Below are positions 52,569 through 61,826 of a stretch of DNA of 64,000 bases, one piece after another. The first letter of the stretch is position 1. The number at the start of each line of letters is the position of its first letter. Location of the stretch: assembly GCA_050180705.1 (NCBI GenBank), contig JBFXDX010000009.1, forward strand, positions 124,001 through 188,000. Direction: 5' to 3'. This DNA comes from SB25 sp050180705. Its GTDB lineage: Bacteria; Bacteroidota; Bacteroidia; Bacteroidales; Tenuifilaceae. The position numbers and the translations under genes are program-made. Below the pieces are notes generated by a model that saw only the letters and a list, made by a program, of their open reading frames with translations, was not told where the DNA came from and made no database searches.

Positions 52569-52633
52569 ACTTGTTGATAGTTGTTCGTAAGAAAATGGTT
52601 CTGCTTTTACGATTAATGTTTCACGTCTAACAA

Positions 52634-53089
52634 TTAACTATTTACGCTACGGAAAAGAAGATCTTTACTCCAAACCAACTTTTTCCCAAATCCTAAGCGG
52701 TTATCGGTCATCTTTATATATGTTAAATCGATTACCCAAAGGTGAGTTTCCATTAACATGGCAACTGGAAATTTCTTAAGGTAAGCCTTTCGGGCTTTTT
52801 CGTGAAGTTCATTTTGAGGCTGGCTTATAATTCCCTGAAATTGGATTCCCTGAATTTTTCCTATAATGCTTGTTTCGAGAACAACTGTTCCAGAAACAAA
52901 AATGTTATGGCTGGCCTGTTGAATGTGTTTTGTATCGAAATCGGAAGTAATTACCAAGCTGTTTTCCTCTTCCATATAAACATAGAAACAGTTTGCACAC
53001 CAAGGTTCCTCGTTAAAACAGGTGGACAAAGTAAGCACATGATGCTCATTAATAAAATCAACAACACGTTTTTCCGGTAAATTGCTCAT
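52634..53089 (-). CDS. YhbP-like flavin/pyridoxamine-phosphate-oxidase-fold protein
   Basis: The 151-residue protein has the split beta-barrel fold of the YhbP/UPF0306 group: VVDFINEHHVLTLSTCFNEEPWCANCFYVY, followed by TSDFDTKHIQQASHN. The group's function is unknown, and FMN or similar cofactor binding is typical of the fold. It lies 65 bases upstream of the epimerase in the same orientation. That gap holds an imperfect parS-like sequence (52617-52632). Confidence 0.8.
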   Translation of the reverse strand: MSNLPEKRVVDFINEHHVLTLSTCFNEEPWCANCFYVYMEEENSLVITSDFDTKHIQQASHNIFVSGTVVLETSIIGKIQGIQFQGIISQPQNELHEKARKAYLKKFPVAMLMETHLWVIDLTYIKMTDNRLGFGKKLVWSKDLLFRSVNS

Positions 53090-53265
53090 CGTAATGCTTT
53101 ATGTAATACAAAAGTAAAAAAAGTTGGGAATAATGAGTAAATAATTTATTAACTAGATGATGAAAAAGAATTAGAAGTGAGAAGTTAAAAGTTAATCGTG
53201 AGATGAAATGTAATTTAGTGTTACTTTTTTCTTCACGAATAACCATCAACTATCAACGAACAACT

Positions 53266-53273
53266 TACATTTG
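53266..53273 (+). promoter_or_regulatory. -7 promoter box close to the VanZ-like start
   Basis: TACATTTG matches TAnnTTTG and ends 4 bases before the ATG at 53278, so the transcript would be leaderless or nearly so. No clear -33 TTG is visible. Confidence 0.45.
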
Positions 53274-53277
53274 TAAT

Positions 53278-53658
53278 ATGAACAAAAATTCGAATAACCA
53301 ATGGATACTTTTTTGCGCCATTGCAATGCTTTGGATTGCAATAATTCAGATAGTTCCTCGCTTTTTGCCGTTCAACTTCGATAGAGTTTATTTTGCTGGG
53401 CTTTGCATACATACCGATTACTTTACCCATGTAATGCTGTTTGTTACTATAGTGCTGGTGATTAATATCCTCCGTGTTAGATTAAATCCCTTTTTGCTTT
53501 TTTTTGCATTGCTGTTTGTTGCTGTTATTGCCGAGGTAGTTCAATTATATATTCCGAAACGGACATTTAATTATTGGGATCTGGTATCGAATATTGCCGG
53601 GGTAATTATTGGGTTTGTTTTGGTTTGGATGTGGAGAACATTAATGAGTAAAAGTTAA
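53278..53658 (+). CDS. VanZ-like membrane protein
   Basis: The ATG at 53278 (126 residues) is preferred over an upstream frame extension to 53203, because a -7 box lies between them and MNKNSNNQWILFC is a natural membrane-protein start. Four helices and the HTDYFTHVMLFVTIVLV / AEVVQLYIPKRTFNYWDLVSNIAGVIIG pattern match the VanZ fold. It resembles the protein encoded at 24503 only in architecture. Function is unknown. Confidence 0.72.
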   Translation: MNKNSNNQWILFCAIAMLWIAIIQIVPRFLPFNFDRVYFAGLCIHTDYFTHVMLFVTIVLVINILRVRLNPFLLFFALLFVAVIAEVVQLYIPKRTFNYWDLVSNIAGVIIGFVLVWMWRTLMSKS

Positions 53659-53812
53659 AAGAAAATTCAATAATACGAAGATCCGAAAATGAAATTCGAC
53701 AAACTTAATCTTTTTCCGTTATTTGTGAATGAGAATAAAACCACTTGTCACTCATAACATATATTTCGTCACCGCAAATCAACCTTTCTATACTAAAAAT
53801 GTTACTTTTGTA

Positions 53813-53820
53813 TTACAAAT
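53813..53820 (+). promoter_or_regulatory. -7 promoter box of the polysaccharide locus
   Basis: TACTTTTG matches TAnnTTTG and lies 9 bases before the ATG at 53830, implying a very short leader. Confidence 0.55.
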
Positions 53821-53829
53821 ATTAAGGAG

Positions 53830-54597
53830 ATGAGAAAGGTTAACAGTAAGATATTCCTGCTAATTATAATAATACTTTCGTTTTATTCCTGTAATCGAAA
53901 ATCGCAGCTGCTGTATATGAGCGATGTGCAAAACGAAGTGTTACAGGCTGCCAAAGCACAACCATATCTCCTTAAGGCTGGAGATATTTTAAGTGTTCAA
54001 ATCTTAACGCAGGATCAAAATGTAAGTCGTTTGTTTAATATAAATGCAGTAGGAACGGCTTATAATTCATATATTTCTGATGCATCAACCTATGTTAATG
54101 GTTTTTCGGTAAACGATTCAGGCTTTGTGCAGTTGCCCGTGCTTGGTAAAATAAAGATTGATAGTCTTTCCACGCGAGAGGCGCAGGCAAAGATTCAAGC
54201 CGAAACCGAAAAATACTTAAAGGATGGATTGGCCATTGTAAAACTCTTAAGTTTTAAGGTAACTGTTATTGGCGAGGTTAAACGTCCTGGTACATATACA
54301 AACTATAACGATAACCTAAATATTTTTGAGGCAATTGGTCTTGCTGGTGATATATCGGATTATGGACAGCGTTCCAATGTATTAGTACTAAGAAGAACAC
54401 CACAAGGAGTAAAAACCATTCGCTTGAACTTGCACGATAAATCAATAGTTATATCAGAGGGTTTTTACCTTTTACCCAACGATACTGTTATTGTAGAGCC
54501 CCGTAAAGGAAAAATTATGGCGCTAAATACACCCAATATTTCTTTATTTTTATCGATAGTAACAACGGCCTTGTTAATGATGAATTACTTGAAGTAA
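53830..54597 (+). CDS. Wza-like polysaccharide export lipoprotein
   Basis: The 255-residue protein has a lipoprotein signal (Cys21 in SFYSC), a polysaccharide-export domain (about 48-140: LLKAGDILSVQILT, VNDSGFVQLPVLGKI) and one SLBB domain (KVTVIGEVKRPGTYTNYNDNLNIFEAIGLAGD). A C-terminal hydrophobic helix (LFLSIVTTALLMM) fits the membrane-spanning end of Wza-type channels. It is the outer-membrane exit for the glycan made by the genes that follow and starts the locus. Confidence 0.92.
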   Translation: MRKVNSKIFLLIIIILSFYSCNRKSQLLYMSDVQNEVLQAAKAQPYLLKAGDILSVQILTQDQNVSRLFNINAVGTAYNSYISDASTYVNGFSVNDSGFVQLPVLGKIKIDSLSTREAQAKIQAETEKYLKDGLAIVKLLSFKVTVIGEVKRPGTYTNYNDNLNIFEAIGLAGDISDYGQRSNVLVLRRTPQGVKTIRLNLHDKSIVISEGFYLLPNDTVIVEPRKGKIMALNTPNISLFLSIVTTALLMMNYLK

Positions 54598-54647
54598 TTT
54601 GTAATTGATAATTAATAATGAGTAATTGAATAAAAGAGCACAAGAGA

Positions 54648-57116
54648 ATGGAGAACGATATAAACCAAAATAGAACTCAACAACAGTCCGGATATCCCGA
54701 GGAGGAACAATTGGATATAAAACAGTTGCTATTTAGGATGTTGGCAAACTGGTACTGGTTCGCCATTTCTGTTTTTATTACTCTTTTTGTAGCATACTTG
54801 GTAAATCGTTACTCTGAACAAATCTATAGTGTTAGCTCCAGCGTAATTGTTCGCGACGATGATCAAACAAAGTCATTTGTTGGTGCAGAGCAGTTAATCC
54901 AAGGTTTACGTTTAACCAAGAATACCAAAAGTGTACAGAACGAAATAGGTATTCTTCAATCTTACTCATTGGCTCGGCAAACTGTTGAGGAGTTGGATGA
55001 GTTTAAGGTTACTTATGTTATTGTTGGTAGGAGAGGCATTAGAGAACAGAAGTTATACAATCGTTCTCCATTTAAAGTTTTGATTGATTCTGGTGCTATA
55101 AATCAAATTAATTATCCAATTTTTGTTAATATTCTTAACAAGAATGAGTATTTACTTGTAATTGATAATGATAAAGGTATTCGGAAGAGAATGAGTTTTG
55201 GACAGCCATTTACTAATGAACAATTTAATTTTACAGTTATATTAAGAGATCCTGAGAACTATATGGTTGATTTTGTAGGGAGAAAATACTATTTCATGGT
55301 AAATGATCCTAACGCATTGGCTCTTGCATATAAATCGAAGGTTATACTTACGCTTAATGATAAGAAAGGTTCAATACTTACCCTTAACAGCAGTGGTTTT
55401 GTTGCAGAGCAGGAGGCTGATTATCTAAATAAGTTAATGGAGGTTTATATCCGTAGAGGATTGGAGGAAAAGAATCAAATTGCTGCGAATACTGTAAAAT
55501 TTATAGATCGGCAACTTGCCAATATGACCGATTCGCTTAAGCATGCCGAGCAACGTTTGCAGGATTTCAGAACAACAAATAATGTACTGGATATATCGCG
55601 CGAGGGAAATATACTTTTCGACAGGGTACGGCAGTTGCAAATAGATCAGAGTAATGCCGAACTTAAAGGGAGATACTACACCTATTTAAAGGATTACCTT
55701 GAACATCGTAAAGAGTTAAATACCATTGTTGCCCCTTCGGCAATGGGGGTGGAAGATTCGCAGTTAACAATGCTACTTACAGAAATAAATAAAGTTTTTA
55801 TTGAGCGAGAGGAGTTGCGATCTACCATTAAGGAGGGAAGTCCTGGATTAACACAAGTTGAGATTCGAATAGAGAACCTACGCAGTACGCTTTACGAGAA
55901 GGTTGCCAGCTTGATAGAATCGAATAGTATTGCTCAGCAGGAGCTAAAAAGAAAGCTTACCCAAATTGAGACTGAGATGCGAAAGCTCCCTGTTAACGAA
56001 AGGTTGCTAATTGGCTTTGAACGCGATTTTGGGCTAATTGATAAGATGTACACCTATCTACAGGAAAAACGGGCCGAAGCAGCTATTGCCCAAGCCTCCA
56101 ATATTGCCGATAATAAAATTTTAGATTATGCTTTAGCGCCAAATGCTAAAATGCTAAAACCTAAAAAGTCGATGAATTATTTGATTGGATTAATGGCTGG
56201 CTTGGCAATTCCTTTTATTATTTTGATCTTACTTGATTTTTTAAACGATAAAATTGTTGACCTTAAGGAGATATCGAAGAAAACAATTGTTCCAGTAATT
56301 GGAACGTTGGGTCACAACCGTTACCAATCGGAGTTAGTGGTTTTGGATAAACCCAAATCAACACTTACCGAATCGTTTAGGGGGTTACGAACCAATCTAC
56401 AGTATTTGTTAAGGGAACCTGATAAAAAGGTCATTTCTGTTTCCTCCACCATTGTGGGTGAAGGTAAAACATTCACTGCCGTTAACCTTGCAGCAATAAT
56501 TGCGGTAACCGGTAAAAAAGTTTTATTAATAGGGTTAGATTTAAGGAAACCTCGACTTCAACGATTGGTTGGTTATACAGGTACAATTGGGGTTAGCACC
56601 TATTTAATAGGGCAGAATAATGAGGCAGAAATAGCATTTAAATCACAAGTAGATAATCTTTACTTTGCGCCCAGTGGCCCAATTCCTCCCAACCCTGCAG
56701 AATTGTTGGGATCGCAAAGAATGGAGGATTTTATCGTATGGGCAAAAAATAACTTCGATTTTATTGTAATTGATAGCCCTCCTGTGGCCATTGTTTCCGA
56801 TGCCTTTTTGATTGCTCGCTTTACCGATGCAAACCTTTTTGTAATGCGTTTTGGCTATTCATCGAAGGAGGTTCTTTCCCTGATAGGTGATATATATAAG
56901 CACCATGAGATTAAAAATTTGGCCTTGGTGGTTAATGATTTTCAGCCAAAGCGGGGTTATGGATATTCCTATGGTTATACCTACAGCTATGGCTACAGCT
57001 ATGGCTATGGTTACAAGCATGGTTATGGTTATGGAACGTATAAAGGAAGTGGATATTATTCCGATGAGGATGAACCAAATATAACATGGAAGGCGCGAAT
57101 TAAGAGATTAATTTAG
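54648..57116 (+). CDS. Wzc-like polysaccharide co-polymerase and tyrosine autokinase
   Basis: The 822-residue protein has Wzz-type membrane helices near residues 35-55 and 510-530, with a long coiled-coil periplasmic domain between them, then a bacterial tyrosine-kinase domain: Walker A STIVGEGKTFTAVNLAA, Walker A' LIGLDLRKPR and Walker B FIVIDSPPVAI. The C-terminus carries an unusually dense Tyr/Gly tail (about 775-810; units such as YGYSYG) that is the likely autophosphorylation target. It regulates chain length and export together with the Wza-like protein. Confidence 0.94.
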   Translation: MENDINQNRTQQQSGYPEEEQLDIKQLLFRMLANWYWFAISVFITLFVAYLVNRYSEQIYSVSSSVIVRDDDQTKSFVGAEQLIQGLRLTKNTKSVQNEIGILQSYSLARQTVEELDEFKVTYVIVGRRGIREQKLYNRSPFKVLIDSGAINQINYPIFVNILNKNEYLLVIDNDKGIRKRMSFGQPFTNEQFNFTVILRDPENYMVDFVGRKYYFMVNDPNALALAYKSKVILTLNDKKGSILTLNSSGFVAEQEADYLNKLMEVYIRRGLEEKNQIAANTVKFIDRQLANMTDSLKHAEQRLQDFRTTNNVLDISREGNILFDRVRQLQIDQSNAELKGRYYTYLKDYLEHRKELNTIVAPSAMGVEDSQLTMLLTEINKVFIEREELRSTIKEGSPGLTQVEIRIENLRSTLYEKVASLIESNSIAQQELKRKLTQIETEMRKLPVNERLLIGFERDFGLIDKMYTYLQEKRAEAAIAQASNIADNKILDYALAPNAKMLKPKKSMNYLIGLMAGLAIPFIILILLDFLNDKIVDLKEISKKTIVPVIGTLGHNRYQSELVVLDKPKSTLTESFRGLRTNLQYLLREPDKKVISVSSTIVGEGKTFTAVNLAAIIAVTGKKVLLIGLDLRKPRLQRLVGYTGTIGVSTYLIGQNNEAEIAFKSQVDNLYFAPSGPIPPNPAELLGSQRMEDFIVWAKNNFDFIVIDSPPVAIVSDAFLIARFTDANLFVMRFGYSSKEVLSLIGDIYKHHEIKNLALVVNDFQPKRGYGYSYGYTYSYGYSYGYGYKHGYGYGTYKGSGYYSDEDEPNITWKARIKRLI

Positions 57117-57238
57117 AAAATAAATTTTCAAAGATATTTGGTTTTTAATATGTTATATTGCAGAAGGAGATTCTGTAACTGACGAAGCGAAGCTGTAATA
57201 TTTTAATAAAAATGCTTTCTTAATTTAAAAATTATAAT

Positions 57239-57646
57239 ATGAATGTTTTATCACCTCAAATAATAAATCTTCCTAAATTTATTGATCCTCGTGGAAACTT
57301 ATCATTTATAGAAGAAGAAAAACAGATCTCATTTAAAATTATGAGAGTATATTGGATTTATGATGTACCTGGTGGTGAAAAAAGAGGAGGGCATGCTTTC
57401 AGGGAACAACAAGAATTAATTGTTGCTCTTTCAGGAAGCTTCGAAGTACATATTAATGATGGAAAGAAAAAGACAGCATTCACATTAAATCGCTCCTATT
57501 CTGGATTATACATTCCTAATGGGCTATGGAGGGAAATGGTTAGTTTTTCTACTAATTCCGTGGCAATGGTGTTGAGTTCAACACTTTATTCTGAATTGGA
57601 TTATATTAGAGACTTTAATGAATTTCTTAAATTTAAAGGTTTATGA
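57239..57646 (+). CDS. FdtA/QdtA-like sugar 3,4-ketoisomerase homologue, copy 1 (altered active site)
   Basis: The 135-residue cupin belongs to the WxcM/FdtA group that converts dTDP-4-keto-6-deoxyglucose to the 3-keto isomer. The conserved block reads YDVPGGEKRGGHAFREQQE. His52 is present, but the second His of the HxH pair is Phe54, whereas the next gene has HAH. It may be inactive, have altered specificity, or form a hetero-oligomer. Its stop overlaps the next start by 4 bases. Confidence 0.82.
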   Translation: MNVLSPQIINLPKFIDPRGNLSFIEEEKQISFKIMRVYWIYDVPGGEKRGGHAFREQQELIVALSGSFEVHINDGKKKTAFTLNRSYSGLYIPNGLWREMVSFSTNSVAMVLSSTLYSELDYIRDFNEFLKFKGL

Positions 57647-58053
57647 AAGGATCTGTATACGATTGCGTTGTATTACCCTTAAGCAAAATTCACAATCGGG
57701 CTGGCAATATTACTATTATGGAAAGCCAAAAAAACCTCCCTTTTGATATTAAGCGTATTTACTATTTATATGATATCCCTGGAGGTGAAAGCCGAGGGGG
57801 GCACGCCCATAAAAATTTGTATCAACTAATTGTTGCTGCTAGCGGTGCCTTTGATGTTTTACTAGATGATGGAAGTAACAAGAAAATTGTTAAGTTGAAC
57901 CGTCCCGACTATGGTCTTCTTATCGTTCCAGGCATATGGCGTGCTCTTTTTGAATTTTCTTCGGGTGCTATTTGTTTGGTTATTGCCTCAGAAAAGTATA
58001 ATGAGAATGACTATATACGAAATTATGATGACTTTATGCAGTTCAAAAAATGA
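57643..58053 (+). CDS. fdtA: FdtA/QdtA-like sugar 3,4-ketoisomerase, copy 2
   Basis: The 136-residue cupin has an intact HxH pair (His54 and His56 in GGESRGGHAHKNLYQ) and the family segment RIYYLYDIPGG. It likely converts dTDP-4-keto-6-deoxy-D-glucose to dTDP-3-keto-6-deoxy-galactose or -glucose. It is paralogous to the gene just before it and feeds the aminotransferase at 59428. Which stereoisomer forms (Fuc3N or Qui3N route) cannot be read. The start overlaps copy 1, and the stop overlaps the next gene, by 4 bases each. Confidence 0.88.
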   Translation: MKGSVYDCVVLPLSKIHNRAGNITIMESQKNLPFDIKRIYYLYDIPGGESRGGHAHKNLYQLIVAASGAFDVLLDDGSNKKIVKLNRPDYGLLIVPGIWRALFEFSSGAICLVIASEKYNENDYIRNYDDFMQFKK

Positions 58054-58985
58054 TAGATGTTGTAAAATACAATAAATACAATGAAGAAGAATGGAATAAC
58101 CTAGTATCAAATTCTAGTGTTGATACTTTTCTTTTTTATAGAGATTTTATTGATTACCACTCCGATCGCTTTACCGATAGTTCTTTTTTGTTTTACAAAA
58201 AGGGGAAGGTTGAAGCTGTTTTACCCGGTAATATTGATGGAAAAACATTCTATTCCCATCAAGGGTTAACTTATGGAGGAATAATTCCTTCTAAAAAAAT
58301 GACATCTGCTGATATTCTTGAATCTTTTGAACTTTTAAATACAGCACTAAAAACCGCAGGAATAGACAACGTAATCTACAAGGCACTCCCTTTAATATAC
58401 CAGTTGTCGCCAGTACAAGAAGATTTATATGCGTTATTCCGTTTGGGTGCAGTAAAAATAGCCTGTAATTTATCTTCAACAATTTTTCAAAATTCTAAAA
58501 TACCTTTTAATGAGTCTCGAAAAAGCGGACTTAGAAAAGCCACAAAATTTGGCTTAACTGTTTCAGAAACTGACAATTTTGAATCTTTTTACAAGATACT
58601 TGAAAATAATTTACTAACCAACCACGGCACAAAACCTGTACATTCTTTGGAGGAATTAATTCTTTTAAAATCACGTTTTCCAAATAACATTAGGCTATTT
58701 TGCACCTCTATGAACGAAAATATTGTTGGTGGTTGTGTTGTTTTTGAAATGAAGAAAGTTGTTCACATTCAGTATATATCGGCAAATGATGCAGGAAAAG
58801 AATTTGGCGCCCTTGATCTGCTTTTCGATATATTAATTAATCATCGATATGCACACATTCCTGTATTTGACTTTGGCCAATCAACTGAAAATATGGGATA
58901 CTATTTAAATAAAAGTCTTATTTTCCAAAAAGAAGGATTTGGCGGAAGAGGTGTTGTTTATGATATTTATGAATATAAATTATGA
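58050..58985 (+). CDS. GNAT/FemAB-like acyltransferase (BioF2-like)
   Basis: The 311-residue protein has two GNAT-like halves, as in FemAB- and BioF2-type proteins found in polysaccharide and lipid-sugar loci. The N-terminal part includes FLFYKKGKVEAVLPG and HQGLTYGGIIP, and the C-terminal part LFCTSMNENIVGGCVVFEMKKVVHIQYISANDAGKEFGALDLLF. It probably acylates a sugar or peptide group on the glycan precursor. It is coupled to both neighbours by 4-base overlaps. Confidence 0.75.
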   Translation: MIDVVKYNKYNEEEWNNLVSNSSVDTFLFYRDFIDYHSDRFTDSSFLFYKKGKVEAVLPGNIDGKTFYSHQGLTYGGIIPSKKMTSADILESFELLNTALKTAGIDNVIYKALPLIYQLSPVQEDLYALFRLGAVKIACNLSSTIFQNSKIPFNESRKSGLRKATKFGLTVSETDNFESFYKILENNLLTNHGTKPVHSLEELILLKSRFPNNIRLFCTSMNENIVGGCVVFEMKKVVHIQYISANDAGKEFGALDLLFDILINHRYAHIPVFDFGQSTENMGYYLNKSLIFQKEGFGGRGVVYDIYEYKL

Positions 58986-59431
58986 AAATCGTATTGTGTC
59001 CATTTGACGAAAAATTTTTAACACATTCTTGGAGATGGCTAAATGATCCGGATATAAAAAGACTAACCTTCACCCTCGATTTTTCAAAACAATCCCAACT
59101 AAACTGGTACAAAAACTTAAAAGGAAGAAAAGATTACTTAATTTGGGGCATTATGGTTGATGACGTTCCTGCTGGGGCTTGTGGTTTAAAAAATTTAACT
59201 GCTGTTGATGGAGAATACTGGGGTTATATTGGAGAAAAATCTTATTGGGGAAAGGGTGTTGGTTTTCAAATGATGTCTTTGATTGAGAAAAAAGCAAAAG
59301 AACTTGATTTAAAAAGTTTGTGGCTTCAGGTTTTGGACGACAATGCTCGTGCTATTAAACTTTATAAATCTTTAAATTACGGAGTAGTTTCAAGAGAAAA
59401 CAATCTCATAATAATGAGAAAATCGTTATGA
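58982..59431 (+). CDS. GNAT acetyltransferase (candidate amino-sugar N-acetyltransferase)
   Basis: The 149-residue RimJ/RimL-like GNAT has the acetyl-CoA loop IGEKSYWGKGVGFQMMSLIEKKA and the C-terminal LDDNARAIKLYKSLNYG strand. Lying between an aminotransferase and ketoisomerase genes, it could add the N-acetyl group to the 3-amino sugar, the job FdtC performs elsewhere with a left-handed beta-helix enzyme. This is inference from position. Confidence 0.75.
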   Translation: MKIVLCPFDEKFLTHSWRWLNDPDIKRLTFTLDFSKQSQLNWYKNLKGRKDYLIWGIMVDDVPAGACGLKNLTAVDGEYWGYIGEKSYWGKGVGFQMMSLIEKKAKELDLKSLWLQVLDDNARAIKLYKSLNYGVVSRENNLIIMRKSL

Positions 59432-60549
59432 TTAATTTTTTTGACTTAAAGCAAATTAACGCCTCGTTTGAACCGGAGTTAACAGATTCTATAAGACGAG
59501 TTATTGAATCTGGCTGGTATCTACTGGGAGAAGAAGTGAATTCTTTTGAAAAGGAATACGCAAAGTACATTGATTGTAATCATTGCATTGGAGTGGCAAA
59601 TGGGTTAGATGCTCTAAGATTAATCTTCAAGGCGTATATAGAACTTGGTGCCATGAGGGAAGGTGATGAAATTATTGTTCCTGCAAATACATATATTGCC
59701 TCTATTTTGGCCATTACGGATAACCGCTTGAAACCTGTTTTGGTTGAGCCAAACATTAACACGTATAACATTGACCCTTTTCAAATTGAATCAAAAATCA
59801 CTTCCCGGACTAAAGGAATAATGGTGGTTCATTTGTATGGCCAAAATGCCATGCATGCTGAAATTCAACGAATTGTGAGTAAGTATTCCTTAAGACTCAT
59901 TGAAGATAATGCACAGGCACAAGGATGTTTTTTTGGTGAAAAACGCACTGGTGCAATTGGAGATGCCTCCGGTCACAGTTTCTATCCAGGTAAAAATATT
60001 GGCGCTCTTGGCGATGCCGGTGCTGTAACAACGAATAACGATGAATTATCCGAAGTAATTAGAACCCTTGCAAATTATGGTTCGCAAAAAAGATATGAAA
60101 ATTTATATCAAGGGCTTAATTCGCGCCTTGATGAAATACAGGCCGCAGTATTACGTATTAAATTAAAACGATTAGATGCCGATAACCAACAGCGAAGGAA
60201 CATTGCTCAATTTTATTGTCAAAACATAACGCACTCCGAAATAATCTTACCCATAGAAACGAATCTAAAATCAACTATTATAAACTTGAGGTCAAGAGTT
60301 TGGCATCAGTTTGTTATCCGGCATCCTAATCGTAATAAATTACAAAATTACCTTAGCGAAAGTGGCATACAAACTCTCATTCATTATCCTATACCTCCCC
60401 ATAAACAGAAAGCCTATCATCAATTAAATGCTTACACTTTTCCCATTACTGAAAAAATTCATCAGGAAGTGCTAAGTTTACCAATTAGTCCCGTTCTTTC
60501 CTTTACAGATTTGGGCTTTATAACAAACGCAATAAATCTTTTTTCGTGA
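59428..60549 (+). CDS. fdtB: DegT/DnrJ/EryC1 aminotransferase, FdtB-like
   Basis: The 373-residue PLP enzyme belongs to the sugar aminotransferases. The N-terminal sequence FFDLKQINASFEPEL, the VPANTYIASILAI segment, EDNAQAQG and the cofactor lysine in SFYPGKNIGALGDAGAV are typical of FdtB/QdtB, which aminate 3-keto-6-deoxy sugars. It is the logical step after the ketoisomerase. The start and stop each overlap a neighbour by 4 bases. Confidence 0.9.
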   Translation: MINFFDLKQINASFEPELTDSIRRVIESGWYLLGEEVNSFEKEYAKYIDCNHCIGVANGLDALRLIFKAYIELGAMREGDEIIVPANTYIASILAITDNRLKPVLVEPNINTYNIDPFQIESKITSRTKGIMVVHLYGQNAMHAEIQRIVSKYSLRLIEDNAQAQGCFFGEKRTGAIGDASGHSFYPGKNIGALGDAGAVTTNNDELSEVIRTLANYGSQKRYENLYQGLNSRLDEIQAAVLRIKLKRLDADNQQRRNIAQFYCQNITHSEIILPIETNLKSTIINLRSRVWHQFVIRHPNRNKLQNYLSESGIQTLIHYPIPPHKQKAYHQLNAYTFPITEKIHQEVLSLPISPVLSFTDLGFITNAINLFS

Positions 60550-61820
60550 AATTTAAATCGTTTTTTTATGCGGATTTAGCTAAAGTATTTTCCTTAACAA
60601 CCATTGCTTCCGTTACTAAAATGGGAGCGGGCTTATTAAGTTCAAAAATACTGGCATTGTTGCTTGGTCCTGCAGGAATTGCCTATATAACCCATATTGG
60701 CAACTTTGTTAGTTTAACGCAAACCTTTTCAACTGGAGGTATTAACATGGGAATAACAAAGTTTGTCGCACAAAACCACACTTTTCCTTCAAAGAAAGAA
60801 ATATACATAAGCAATGGATTTAAAATCACCTTTGTTTTATCTGTAATAGCAACCATTGTTTGTGTGCTTTTTGCAAAAACATTTTCTCTATCTTTATTTA
60901 GAAACGAGGAATACAAATATGTTTTTCATTTCTTTGGAGCAACATTAATCCTTTTTTCATTTAATAAATTTTTTATTGCCATTTTAAATGGTTTAAAAGA
61001 GTATAAAAAATTTGTTTTAGTAAACATATCGAATAGTATTGTAGGTCTTGTTTTTACTGTGGTTCTTGTTTACTTGTGGGGATTAAAAGGAGCTTTAATT
61101 TCTGTAGTTACATATCAAAGTGTCGTTTTTTTCATTACTATATATCAGATTAAAGAATTTCATTTATTAAAGCTTAACAATCTTTTAGGAAAAATAAACA
61201 AACCAGCCATTTTAAATTTATTAAAATATTCTATAATGGCAGGGGTGTCTGCAGTTATTATACCAATAACCCAAATATTTGTTCGTAACTATATAACAAA
61301 AAAATACTCCATAACAGAAGCGGGACTCTGGAGTGGAATGAATTCTATCTCTAATGCGTATTTAACAATGATAACATATGCCCTTAGCACTTTTCTTATT
61401 CCTAAATTCTCAGAATTAAAAACTTCAATAAGTATTAAAAAAGAAATATTTCGTACAATCAAGTTTGTTCTACCATTATTTTTATTGCTACTTATCTCTC
61501 TTTACTTCTCAAGAAAATATATAATCCTTATCTTATTTTCTCAAAAATTTAGCGAAATGTCTTCACTTTTTTTACCACAGCTAACAGGTGATTTTTTTAA
61601 AATTATAAGTTGGATTATAGCATTACAACTATTGGTCAACGTTAATCTGAAATTTTATGTCTTTAGCGAGATTTTCTTTGGTTTTAATTACCTGTTATTG
61701 GTAGTTTTATTGGTGGGAAAAACAGGGTTTGTAGGAGCAACTCTGGCTTATGCTATTAACTATATTATGTATTTTATTGTAATACTATTTTTTTACAGAA
61801 AGCAACTTTTTTTTAAATAG
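60546..61820 (+). CDS. Wzx-type O-antigen/polysaccharide flippase
   Basis: The 424-residue protein starts at GTG (60546, overlapping fdtB by 4 bases) and has 12 hydrophobic helices. The SVTKMGAGLLSSKILALLLGPAGIAYI segment and GLKEYKKFVLVNISNSIVGL are typical of O-antigen translocases of the WzxE type. It should move undecaprenyl-linked repeat units to the periplasmic face for polymerisation. Confidence 0.88.
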   Translation: MKFKSFFYADLAKVFSLTTIASVTKMGAGLLSSKILALLLGPAGIAYITHIGNFVSLTQTFSTGGINMGITKFVAQNHTFPSKKEIYISNGFKITFVLSVIATIVCVLFAKTFSLSLFRNEEYKYVFHFFGATLILFSFNKFFIAILNGLKEYKKFVLVNISNSIVGLVFTVVLVYLWGLKGALISVVTYQSVVFFITIYQIKEFHLLKLNNLLGKINKPAILNLLKYSIMAGVSAVIIPITQIFVRNYITKKYSITEAGLWSGMNSISNAYLTMITYALSTFLIPKFSELKTSISIKKEIFRTIKFVLPLFLLLLISLYFSRKYIILILFSQKFSEMSSLFLPQLTGDFFKIISWIIALQLLVNVNLKFYVFSEIFFGFNYLLLVVLLVGKTGFVGATLAYAINYIMYFIVILFFYRKQLFFK

Positions 61821-61826
61821 AATAAC

